Positions 10,796-22,174 of a stretch of 60,000 nt of DNA are shown piece by piece; position 1 is the first letter of the stretch; every line of letters starts with the position of its first letter. The position numbers and the translations under genes are program-made. Below the pieces are notes generated by a model. The model did no database searches and was not told the DNA's origin. It was given only the letters and a program-made list of their open reading frames with translations. The stretch comes from Apostichopus japonicus. Its lineage: Eukaryota > Echinodermata > Holothuroidea > Aspidochirotida > Stichopodidae. The stretch is from positions 14,204,269-14,264,268 of the forward strand of contig NC_092572.1 in assembly GCF_037975245.1 (NCBI RefSeq), written 5' to 3'.

Positions 10796-12965
10796 ACATG
10801 ATCAACAGAGATAAAGGTAAAACGTGACCAAACTTGAACACGTACCGAAATGAGCTGAAAAGTGTGGTTAACATATTTAATATTCAAGTCAAGGCTTTTC
10901 CTCTATGCTTAATAAAATAGCTAGATATTTAAGTTTTTAAGAAGAGTTCTTTTGGTTTCTATGTTAATGCCAAATGAAAAACTAGCTGAAAGTGCACCCA
11001 CGAAAAATTACTGCAGTGACTGCATTGTTTGATTGAATGTATATTTGTGCATATATATATCCAAAATGTAGGATGAGATGTAACAATTAATATTTTATAG
11101 CATCACCTCAAGTTTTAATTAGCTTGAAATTATTTTAAAATGGTACAAAAACTCTTTGCATGATTTATTTTGACATTTTTAATATAAGTGAAATGTACCA
11201 TCGCAACGATTTTACACGATTGTCGATCGTGTTCAAAAGCACCTCTAGTCGAATGTTGAAGATGACCACCTATAAATCATATTCTCTCCTGTGCTACAAC
11301 TGTCTACATCAAATGAATAAATAATCACATAATTGATATACTCTGTCTAGTTTAATCATTCAATTATTCGTTCTGAAGCACCTATACACAATGACCAATA
11401 TTGGACTTCTGTTATATGGCGGAAACTTACTGGGTTGATAACTGTATATATGACAAATCAATGATACTAATCACAGCGTTAACATCTTTAAAAGTTAAAT
11501 TTTGAGCTTAACAATATTTTAACAATGTGTGAAATGTGTTTGAAAATGTGGGCCGTGCTGTTTCAAAAGAAGATTGTAACGTTGTGATAGTATTGTAAAC
11601 GTTTGAAACGGTGATTACTTTCAATATTTTTGGGAAAAATCCAATTTAAATCTGTCTTCTTAAAAAAATCATCAAAGCGTAAACGTTGTTCATCAGCAAA
11701 ATTTTAATAATGTTATTGCAACAGTCCAACCATATCAGTGTACACTAGTATGGTATCATGTTTGTACGTAACTTTCTATGCTAATTTAAACATTCGCAAT
11801 TGGAAAATAAACTGTCTCAGTGTTATGAAGTTACTGCTGAAGAAGCTTGATCAATTTGGATACGTTATCATTCTGAAATATGAAAATGTACCACACATGT
11901 TACACTGTAGGTCTGGCGATTTTGAGTTGGCAGATTGTATTTGCATAGACTGGTCACATGGCTAATGTCCTTTCAATCAAGCATCGACTCACCGTTTGAA
12001 GTCAATCTTTGAAGTCTTTTGGTATTTCCATGGTTGAAGATTCACCCGTTTATAATCAGCCAATATACTTGCTTATATAATATCGGATGGTAATTATCAA
12101 TATATTAATTATGACAATATGCTTGAGAATATGCACTGTCGTTCTCTATTAGTCTAACGTTAGCCTTAAAATAAGCCATGTGTATTTTTATCGTGTAGTC
12201 AATTTATGTATTAGTTGCGTACACGTGCAGATTTTCAATACAGATTTAGATTAGACTAAAGATCAGTGAATTAATATATTCTGGAATGCGTTTAGTATTA
12301 CATAAACTGTGGGCGGTTGACTAAGCCTAACAGAAAAGATGATCTCTGAGTCTACGAATATGTTTAGAACTAAGATATATCGAAGTGAGTTTCCATTCTT
12401 AGGAAGAAATGGACAATGCATACATTTTAAGGGACTATGGTCTAATGACTGTATTCTAACCACACCGAGCCATCGTGAAATGCATTCTCACTTCTTTAGT
12501 TGAGAGAACACAATTATCCAGAAAATAATTAACATATATATGTTTATGTTATGTTAATTGTTTCATGAGTTTGTGTTTCATTTTGAAATGCTTGCTTAGT
12601 GTCTCATTTATAAGCAACTGCACATGTTTTGTCGCCACTTGTTTCGTTGGGCGAGTTTAATCAAGTGCTACGTTAGCCATATGCTCTTCATGTTAACAAA
12701 GAAAAGGGAGGTTGTTTCAAACGGACACTTTCTTGTCAAACGAACAGGTATTTGCCAGCTGTTGATGACCATATAGACAGTCAGACTATGATATTTCTAA
12801 AATAAAAATACTCAGTACATTATTCATCATGTGTAGTCTTAAAAACTAGACCGTTTGCAAGTAATGGCTCAGAGAACGCATTTGAGATTAGGACTGTTAA
12901 TCTAAGTCTAGCTAACAAACTGACTCGGCCACGCCATAGCGTATGAACCAAATACATGGTAATAA
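10796..12965. other. No gene recognised
   Basis: AT-rich sequence with only short open frames and no domain pattern, splice-phase support or repeat structure that I can identify. Confidence 0.5.
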
Positions 12966-13985
12966 TCAGGGGCGTATCCAGGATTTTCTAACCCGGGGGC
13001 GCGAATTACTATCTAAGCGGAGCGCCACCTTCGGTTGGCGCGAAGCGTACAAGAAAATTTCTGGTTTTGATAACCCCCCAGATCACCGGAAATGACACTT
13101 CTCGAGGATGAAATGAACAACCAGATGCACACTTTTGCCTGAGAACCAAGATTTTTTTTTCCATTCATAACCTTTTGAAGATTGTCACCAATCACACATC
13201 ATGTTGACCTCATCACAACTCATGTGGATCATTGCTTTTTGTAGGTGATTTTACGTCGCGGCCCACAATAACCCGTAAGCCCCACTTTTCAAAGTTTTAA
13301 GCCAATTATTTGTTCAGAATTTGAAAATTCACAATTCTCGTGAATAAATTCACTTCAAAACATACCCATAATGTTGCACAAAATTTCATCTATGGAAAAC
13401 CAATACAGAAAAACCTTCTTCACCCCTAACAGACCAGTCAAAATTGCACGAGTAGAGGGAAGTATGATGAAGAATGGTGGTCAGGGAATTTTCGAAAATT
13501 CAGACACAGTTAATATATTGGTGTACAAATATTCAAACCTCTTATAACGGCTACTATAAAACTTCGTTGAAGGAAATGAAAAATATCATATATTTCCGAA
13601 ACCGAACACTACACACATCTACAGTTTTGAGGCTGTTCATCCCGGAACGCCATTTTCATGCTCACTAATACGATGTGATATCTGCTGTTTGCTTTAAAAC
13701 TTCGAATAACTGAAATGAGAATGGAATAAATAACTATTATCTGTTTATTATGCAAAGCTCCACCAGTGGCGTAACGATGAACCCGGGGGCTCCTGGCCCA
13801 ACGGGGATCCCCAATCAGGAGGTCCAAGCAAGGGCGTCCGCAAAATTATTTATAAGTAGGTCAAAAAGGTGTAACACACTACTTGCTACTATCTAAGCGC
13901 AGCGCCACCTTCGGTTGGCGCGGAGCGTACGACGATTTTTTTGGCCAAAAATACTCCTAGATCGTCGGAAAAGACACTTCCCGTT
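12966..13985. repeat. MITE/SINE-like repeat cluster with hairpin cores
   Basis: 13006-13100 and 13884-13985 share a core of about 40 bp: TATCTAAGCG(G/C)AGCGCC, then ACCTTCGGTTGGCGCG(A/G)AGCGTAC. It folds as a GC-rich hairpin with a TTCG loop. A GGGGCGTATCCAGG end at 12970 recurs inverted at about 19800-19828, and 13764 has CCAGTGGCGTAACG. These look like ends of several non-autonomous elements nested together. Confidence 0.55.
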
Positions 13986-14997
13986 CAAGTTGCTTTACAC
14001 ATCGGTTGTTTTGAGATCTCATGTCTTAGGATTTTGACTTTCAATAATTTCAGTAATGCATGATGGGTCCGTATGCAATGAACATAACTAGAGAACTGTT
14101 GGTTGGGGGAAATCATTGAAATGTCAAATGCTTAACTTTTTTTTTAATTTTTGATTTTCCAGGGGGGAATGGGCAAGTGCCCCCCTCCCCTACTGTATGG
14201 AGTATAATCAAACCTTAGCATAGGCCTAATTTCGGCTGAAACTTTGTCTCCATGTAAGCCTAATTTTTACCTACCAGATACAACGAAGGCATCTTTATTC
14301 TTACCTTTTATTATTATATTTCTATGAAAGCCCTGACTCCATTTTCAAATGAACGCAGTTTCAAGTCTGTTGGGTGTTGGGTTATTGTTTTAGAATTTTT
14401 CAAAAACTCATATGTCCCGATGTTGTACTCAGTATAACATTGGCTGGAATTGGGTTTTAAATTATATACTTCGTTTTCGATTATAATAATAAATAACACA
14501 ACTAGCTCGATACATACATTAATACCCAATGAACCCATGATCATGGTGTCCGTATTCTGTATCACGTGAAAATATGTATATTGTCTTGTTCAGTCTTTGC
14601 ATGAGTTTTTCTTTCCCAGTAAAACGGGCCCTCCCTATCCAAAGAGGTATACCCCTTTTCTGTGCATCAGTATAGCGCGGCCGACTTTTGGTCGGGGCCA
14701 CCTGCTCAGCACGGTCCGAGCCCACAGGAGTTACGCTACTTTGCCCCACATTCTTTTCATTTCGAAAGACGCACAGTTTCAAGTTCATTACACACTGAAG
14801 GCTTCGATTCTCTATCTGCCTTCAGTTAGGGAAGATCTTGGGATTTTCATTCTAGATGTCGCTAGATATTGCTAGATATCCATACAGTACAGTGCCCTTT
14901 GGATTTCATGGATTTTTCGGGCCTGATCTTGGGAAATTGCAAAGGCGGAAGCGGTCACACTCCATGTAGGTCAGTGCACGACCTCTAGCGGTCACTA
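13986..14997. other. Degenerate repeat-derived sequence
   Basis: It contains G/C-rich element ends, for example CCAGGGGGGAATGGGCAAG near 14160, and an inverted GGAGTTACGCTAC motif near 14725 that pairs loosely with the one at 13764. No gene is supported; open frames here overlap on both strands. Confidence 0.4.
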
Positions 14998-15464
14998 ATA
15001 TCGTCCCCGTTTTCGCGTAGTGGCGAACGTGCACTTTTGGCGAAATTGAGTTAAATATTGTTCTTACCTATTTCGAGGGTGAAGAATCGGTTGAGCCGGG
15101 TTAGAAGTTTTAAAACTGTCTATTTTTTCGTTTTTTCTGACTCATTTTTGACGAATGTCCACCTAAGACCCACTCTCGTTTTTACATACTGACGAATACT
15201 TTAGTCATCATTACAACCACTCAGTAACACTATTTGTCTAAGGTCCATGCATTTTTGCATATCGAAGAATTTTACCCTTTGGAACAAGCCGAACATAACA
15301 ACCATGTCATACTGACTTGAGAACCAACTAACTGCTATTTGAAAACACCCAGGATTATGGGAAGGTAATATCTTTATTAGTTCACCTCGTCATTTAATTG
15401 ATTAATACAGTATTCATATACTACGGAAGCGTAGAAGGGACATGGTGATGAAAGAGAAACAAAC

Positions 15465-16400
15465 TCGTCAAAATGACAAAATTCGGAAAAAGACGTTTTG
15501 CCGAGTTTAACAACTCGTCCAAACGACAAAATTTTTAAATTTGCCGAGATGCAACAAGTCGTCAAAATGACAAAATTCTGAAAATTGACGTTTTGCCAAA
15601 ATACAACAAGTCGTCAAAATGACCAAAATTTGAATCTCAACGTTTTGCCGAGATACAAGAAGTCGTCAAAATGACAAAAATTTGAATGTCAACGTTTTGC
15701 CGAGATACAACAAGTCGTCAAACTGACAAAAATCTGAAAATGGACGTTTTGCCGAGATACAGCATGTCGTCAAAATGACAAAATATTGAAAATTGACGTT
15801 TTGCCGAGATACAATAACTCATCAAAATGACAAAATTTTGAAAATTGACGTTTTGCCGAGATACAACAAGTCGTCAAAATGACAAAATTCTGAAAATTGA
15901 CGTTTTGCCAAAATACAATAACTCATCAAAATGACAAAATTCTGAAAAATTACGTTTTGCCGAGATACAAAAAGTCGTCAAAATGACAACATTTTGAAAA
16001 TTGACGATTTGCCGAGATACAACAAGTCGTCAAAATGACCAAAATTTGAATCTCAACGTTTTGCCGAGATACAAGAAGTCGTCAAAATGACAAAAATTTG
16101 AATCTCAACGTTTTGCCGAGATACAACAAGTCGTCAAACTGACAAAAATCTGAAAATTGACGTTTTGCCGAGATACAGCATGTCGTCAAAATGACAAAAT
16201 ATTGAAAATTGACGTTTTGCTGAGATACAACAAGTCGTCAAAATGAAAAAAAAATCTGAATTTTAACGTTTAGCCGAAATATAACAAGTCGTCAAAATGA
16301 AAAAAAAATCTGAAAATTGACGTTTTGTTGAGATACGACAACTCGTCAAAATGAGAACAATCTGAAAATTGACGTTTTGCCGAGATACAAATCGTCAAAT
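15465..16400. repeat. 52-bp minisatellite, about 18 copies
   Basis: The repeated unit contains TTGACGTTTTGCCGAGATAC, then AACAAGTCGTCAAAATGAC, then AAAATTCTG. Period is 52 bp. A higher-order period of about 416 bp (eight units) is visible, since the variant block at 15603-15790 recurs at 16020-16205. The GTCAAAATGAC part is a small imperfect palindrome. Units near the 3' end are more diverged (poly-A insertions). Confidence 0.9.
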
Positions 16401-16686
16401 CGTTACAAATGTAACATCTCCCTAAAGAAGTACGGTTTCTCTTAGCTGTTGGCGGCTTTGCTCATCACGAGCATTACTCTAGCCTAACTTAAAACTACCT
16501 TTTTCTAGCTAAGTAATACCTAGTTACATAATTGAAGGTCACATACTTTTACATGAAACTTTGGAAGGTACTAGCATAGTTTATACTTAAGTAGTTACTT
16601 TGCTACAAAGGACGAGGAGGGGGGGGGGGGGGTTAGACCGAATTACTAGAAAATCTGTATAGCAACCTTTAATACTGTCTTGCAAA

Positions 16687-17067
16687 ATGCTTCAATTAAT
16701 GAAGGATCTTTTACGATTTATCAAAGAAACATGGCTTATTCATTGGCTGACACAATTTCTTCAAGGATGGCCCAGACAAGTAAGGTTGGATAAAGGGTTA
16801 TCGGAAACATTGGAAATAAAGGTTGGTGTGCCTTGGGGTGGGAGGGGGGGTCCATTATATGCTATATTATTTACTATATATACTGATGAAATTAGGTCAA
16901 ACTCACACATTTCTATAACAAAATATGCCGATGATACTGCTGTATCATGTACAATTCAAAAGAGCTGTGTTGAAACTGACCAATGAAATTTTCAGTGTTC
17001 TGTAAATGACATAGTTCCAACATGTGACCGCAAGACGTTATTGCGTAACTCCCCCCCCCAAAAAAAA

Positions 17068-17104
<37 letters not shown>

Positions 17105-17645
17105 GAGGGATCTGATGTGGCTAGAACCTCCAAAACTGAGTACTGGGAGTATACAGTGACGACAGTTTGACCTTTTCTTGCAAAGCATTAAGGTATTAAA
17201 AATGTATATTATACAGTATCTAGTGTGGCTTACGTTGTGTCTTTCTTTAACCAAAATGCTAAGGAAAATGTTTTCAATATTATTATTCTACCCTGGCACA
17301 TGTGATCTATACAGTGCCTGTCTGGTACCATTTTATATTGCAAAAAAAAAAGCAAAGAAAAGAAGAATGAAGTTTCCTAAATACACATCATCTATATTAA
17401 TTTAGAATACAATATACTTTTAGAAAAAGTAAATGCTGCTGCAAGACCTGAGTTTACAAGAATGGCTAATAAGATTTACAGTGATCAGAATAACCCTTTG
17501 TATACTGTACTGAAAACTCTCCTGCACAAATCGAGCAGAAATCTAAGAAATCCACACAAAATACCGAACGTAAGTTTACAGCAACTCATTTATTTACCGT
17601 GCTGCTTTATACATTCCATTCGAGCACTTAGATTGTTTGTTATAG
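16687..17645 (+). pseudogene. Non-LTR retrotransposon fragment, reverse transcriptase
   Basis: The first frame (16687-16986) is reverse transcriptase. Its GVPWGGRGGPLYAILF is a degraded form of the usual GVPQGSPLSP-type motif, followed by TIYTDEI and the catalytic KYADDTAVS (YADD at residues 80-83). After a break containing an ATT microsatellite, 17430-17645 carries the C-terminal end (EFTRMANKIYSDQNNPLY, then RNLRNPHKIPNV, then IHSIRAL) with frameshifts. It is a dead copy lying within the putative DNA transposon. Confidence 0.75.
17069..17104. repeat. ATT microsatellite
   Basis: About twelve ATT triplets in a row, interrupting the retrotransposon fragment. Confidence 0.95.
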
Positions 17646-17699
17646 TCTGTTTGTTATATCGTTTTATGTAATAACTTTTGTATTAGTAGATGTATTTTA

Positions 17700-18130
17700 T
17701 ATGATATCCTATCATCTTGACATTTTCTCCCTTTTTATATTAGTTATTCTTGGACTGTTTGGTATCCTATCATCTTAAACAAAAACTTTTATATGAGTTA
17801 TTCTTCTTGTTGAGGTGTTATATGAGTCCTCTCTATAATTTTATATGTATACTGGAAGGAAATAAAAAGAAGGAACAACATACTACAGTACATCTTGGAA
17901 ACACTTGAACAATGGCACAGTTATTTCCTTCCTTAAATCTGAGGATTCACACGAGGTTGGGTTGGATATTATGAATGTGCCTGTGAGCGTAAGAATTTTT
18001 TTATATGTATACTGGAAGAAATAAAAAGAAGGAACAACATATTATAGTACAACTTGGAAACACTTGAACAATGGCACAGTTGTTGGGTTGGTTATTATGA
18101 ATGTGCCTGCGAGGTTAATAAAATTTCACA
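17700..18130. repeat. Short direct duplications downstream of the retrotransposon
   Basis: A block with TATATGTATACTGGAAG, AATAAAAAGAAGGAACAACA and GAAACACTTGAACAATGGCA occurs at 17842-17925 and again at 18001-18082. TATCCTATCATCTT is also duplicated (17703, 17762). These may be 3' tail repeats of the element. Confidence 0.75.
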
Positions 18131-18339
18131 TTCCGTTTAAAGGGATAGTATAGTGGAATAGCTTCCCACAGCGTTTGAAGGATACTTAGAAACTATCGTC
18201 AGAGACATTTCACGTAACACACTAACTTGAAAATGAAGAATTGCACACAATTTTCCGTAGTCTGTGTGCTTTATAAGAGTTCCGACTTAACGGATTACGG
18301 CACTGGAACTATTATTTTTGCAACTGCATGTGTTCACAT

Positions 18340-18620
18340 TTCATCATATACCTTGTCTATTTTATACATTATAGAAAATGGTGAGGGTTCTTTAAAATAA
18401 ATAGGACCAATATATAACCCTTTCAGCAGCCGGCTCTCCTTGCCCTCCCTATACCTCAACATCTCTCTATCCGACACCCTACATTTCACTCAAGAAACAC
18501 ATACTAAAACACTTACATCCGCCCATAACCCATACAAATTCCTTGTCTATTTTATACATTGCAACAAACCGTGGACATTCTTTTTAAAATTAATAAGACC
18601 AATGTACCACCCCTTCGATT
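18340..18620. repeat. Diverged direct repeat of about 75 bp
   Basis: 18350-18425 and 18540-18615 share CTTGTCTATTTTATACATT and a TTCTTTTTAAAAT(T/A)AATA(A/G)GACCAAT stretch. No coding potential was seen. Confidence 0.6.
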
Positions 18621-19356
18621 ATTTTCTTCTATCGTAAGGTTATTCCACCTAACCCCCCCTCTTCCTCTCCCAATGTGACAGTGAACATTCACGGTGTACC
18701 CAATGGCTACTACACACAAAAGTGACGAATACAAGTCTGTGACAGGACGAAACTTCAAAATTTAGTTCTAGCACAGTGACGAATGTGTGGCGAATGTCTA
18801 AAATTAACTGAAAATGACATGACATAACGACGAAAATGTTTACACTAAAATTACTACTATGTAAGTCATTTCAGCAACAAACATGAGAACTCAAAGTTCT
18901 ATTTGTTATATTTAAAATATTGACAACTTTCGGTAAAAAAGATCCTCTTTTAGTTACGCTATACTAAAGTCAAAATATGAAAATCTTTAGAGCGCGTTTT
19001 CTCAAAACTCACATTTTGAACATTCGTCACTACGCCAGAACGGGGACGATATACCCGATCACTTGTTATCGATGAAGTGGTGTGTTGCCGGATTTTGTCA
19101 AGGTCTTGGTACTACGAGCGAAGGCCATTAATTAAGTTTCGTAACTCATCGGGAAGCGATTAGAGGGATGGGGTGTAGGGTTGTGGGCGCGCGTTTTCAT
19201 GCAGATGGGAACAATCTCAAGAAGTGATGGGTGCGTCATGTTCCCCGACGACTCGGTCGAGTCCGAGACCAGCCGCAGTTGGTTTCATAGCACAATTGTA
19301 CAATTGTTTAAGGCGTCCATACACACACACGCGTTACGATAGACCATAGATGGTAT

Positions 19357-19468
<112 letters not shown>

Positions 19469-19644
19469 ACATTAGTGAGAGATGAAAATGGAAACGTCAA
19501 AAATGGAGTTGTCGGTGTAAGGGGTAGGGTGAGACGCACCCCCCCCCCTGTAATCCTCGATTCGTCACTGGCTACCATGTGTATATAATAGTGATCAGCG
19601 CTTTAATTATGAATGTTCCTCTTCTCTTCCCGGTGTCTTGGCGT

Positions 19645-19828
19645 TTATCTTCTACTCCCTCCTTTTCTCCTTTTTCTCTCTTTCTTTTTTTTCTTTTCCC
19701 TTCCTTCCTCTCCTTCCTCCTCTTTTTCCCCCTCTTTTTCCCTTTTTTTCTTTTCTTTTTTTTCTCTCCTCTTTTTTTTTTACCCCGGGGGCGCGCGCCC
19801 CCAACGCCCCCTGGATACGCGCCTGATA
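19645..19828. repeat. Polypyrimidine tract and element end
   Basis: A C/T-only run of about 130 bp leads into CCCCGGGGGCGCGCGCCCCC and CCCCCTGGATACGCGCC. The latter is the inverse of the element end at 12970. This looks like the tail of a minus-strand repeat. Confidence 0.7.
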
Positions 19829-19848
19829 ATATAGTCATCGTAATTTGA

Positions 19849-22100
19849 ACATGACACCAGTGACAAAGGTTGTGCCATCTATTAGGTTTTAGTTTCGATT
19901 CGGGCTGGCTGTTTATTTAGTGCTGCAACCTTTGTACCTTGCATCTGGATTATACATCACGACACCTCGTGTGATATCGTTTATTGTGATGTAGTCAATG
20001 CCGTTTATATTTCAATGACAGTGATATTTTTGGCACCAAATCAATCTTTATAGTTTAACAAATATTTGTTTAACTACTGTACTCGAATCATTGTAACCAA
20101 ATACAGAATGTTAAACCCGAGCTTTCGTTTCATTATTTTGATAAAATCTATATTCTTAGGATAACAGATCATACTTTCGCTAAGGTATTTGAAAAAGGTC
20201 TATAGGTCTATTATATAAATACTAATGAGGATCTGGGGTGGTAGGTGATGATTCGTGTAAATAATGGGGTTGAAAGTGGTTTTGTAAAACAATGGAAATG
20301 AGCTCTCGATGTGACACATTGTTCAAGTTGAGGAGGGGGATGAGGGGAACGGGTTGGGAACTTGGGTAAGTGATCTAATGTGTTAGTTATCTCATCAAAG
20401 TGTCGAATAATAGTCAATAAAATAAGCCACTAACTAACCTGTTATTACTATTAGCATGCAAACCTTTTGAACTTGAGTTTTATATGGGGGTGGGGGTGGG
20501 GCAGGGGGAACTGGAGTTTGTGGTTTTTATGAGGAGCTGTTGATATGGTATTCACACCTTCAAACGGTAAACAATAAAATGCCACCAAGACCTAACATGG
20601 ATATGGTGTATAAAAACTTTGTGGTTGTCAACCTATATGAAGCAGAAATTGAAAAGTACAGGTGACTTATTCTAACACACAGCTTCACCCTATATTTGCA
20701 CACCCTAATAATGGTATGGCAGGCAATCACAGTATATTGTAGTCATACCTGTTACATACGTGAATAACAGACTGAACCGTGGAACGATTCTTTTCATTCC
20801 TTTCGTCACACATTTATTCCGTTGTCCAGATTTTTGCTGTTTACTCAAACCTAGATATATAGCCGAGCTAGTTCTTTTCACCCATTTGATGAGCGAACAA
20901 AATAGGCCAACAGTTAGCAGGTCGGGCTTTATATTACCCAACGGAGCGTGACAGGTTGGGTTTGGGAACGGGTTTCAGTTCTCATTAGAAATTTTTAGAG
21001 TAACAAAGATGAAAAAAAAAGAACTTTATCATCCGTGTGGAGTCGAAATGGATAAAACAATCGATAGGGATTCTAAGTTGAACGTGTCCTTCATGAACGA
21101 GGGTTGAGGGTGGCCTGGGGAGAAGGGGGGGGGAGGTGGGTAAACATTATGGGAAACAGATGTTGGTTGAGGTAGAAAGAGGAGGGGGTGGTCACTTAGT
21201 ATAGGAAAATGTTGGCTTAAATAATAAAATAAAACATTCAGAAAAAATGAAAAATGGCTAATTAGGTTTGGTCATTAATTTGGGTGGGATGGGGGTGGAG
21301 GAGGGGGCAGAGATAAAGGGAATAACGGTGTCATTACCTACAAAGGTATGGAGGAGGGGGGGTAGAGGAGTGTACAACCCAAGTGGTACTACGATTGGTT
21401 ATTAAGGCTGAGGAGTTGGTAGCATGGAGTTTCATACACATCACAATTGCATGGAAAATATTTCACAGGCGGGGAAAGGAGGGAGCCTATGGCTTCATAT
21501 GGTATCAAAGTTGTTTGGTAATTAAACGAACACATGTAATTAATTGATAAACAATTATTTTCAATTTATAAATAAAAACAGGTTATAACACTTTCTTCAT
21601 TTATAACAAAACACGTGTTTGCTTCTAAAATCTACCACCGAAAGATTTTGTTTCACATCAAGAAAGCGTAGTTCATTTGTTGTTAAATGTTAAAGTAAGA
21701 ATTTTTAATTGGTTCGGGGTTAGTATACATACCTGCTTCAATTTTTTCTGTATTATACAGTTAAATAATGCAGACGATTTATTATAGGTAAACTGGACCT
21801 TACCCGCAAAGGAAGATGCGAAGTCGCTCATCAACACATGCGATTATCATACATGAAAGATGCATAAATACATTAGTAATTATATCACCCAAATTCTTCA
21901 CGATAACTAACCTTCTCTCTACCCCGATTTCAGCCTCAGATTATCCACGCATCCAATTCTCAAGGCAGTAGCTACTCAATCTATGCAGACCGCAAACAAG
22001 GATTAATCTAATGATGATTAACCGTACGAAGCTGTTGGCTTGGGTTGTGTTTACACCACTGTTGTACTAGTATGGCATTTAATATATAATCTGTTTCTCC
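19849..22100. other. Intergenic region with G-rich tracts
   Basis: No gene is recognised. G-runs on the plus strand are frequent between 20320 and 21370. The clearest, 20486-20508, has four runs of four or five G separated by one or two bases, a strong G-quadruplex pattern. This is the 5' flank of gene B, so the tracts could affect its promoter, but no promoter element is proven. Confidence 0.5.
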
Positions 22101-22119
22101 GTTGCAGCAAGCCAACACG

Positions 22120-22174
22120 ATGAACCTTTTTGGCATTTCTTTCATTTTGGTCAGCTGCCTTGCAAGTCTGTGTG
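22120..22174 (+). CDS. Gene B signal-peptide exon
   Basis: The ATG opens MNLFGISFILVSCLASLC, a short N-region and a strong hydrophobic core typical of a secretory signal. The donor is G|GTAAGC, leaving in phase 1 as expected before an Ig exon. An acceptor-like CTCCGTTGCAG lies at 22097-22107, so a 5' UTR intron may precede this exon. Confidence 0.7.

Larger units (their letters stand above)
14998..19052. mobile_element. Putative 4-kb DNA transposon bounded by 33-bp inverted repeats
   Basis: 14998-15030 and 19020-19052 are inverted copies matching at 29 of 33 bases, beginning ATATCGTCCCCGTT and ending GTAGTG(G/A)CGAA. TGACGAAT motifs recur just inside both ends (near 15151, 15189, 18720, 18777). 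The inside holds the 52-bp minisatellite and a retrotransposon fragment; no transposase is recognisable. It may be a non-autonomous element that took in other repeats. A TA target duplication is possible but not provable. Confidence 0.45.

Noticed and set aside
14313-14875. Several short frames on both strands
   Set aside because: They lie in GC-rich element ends, overlap each other and show no domain.
15465-16400. Regular short repeats that could be mistaken for a CRISPR array
   Set aside because: The whole 52-bp period is repeated; there are no unique spacers, and the context is eukaryotic. It is a minisatellite.
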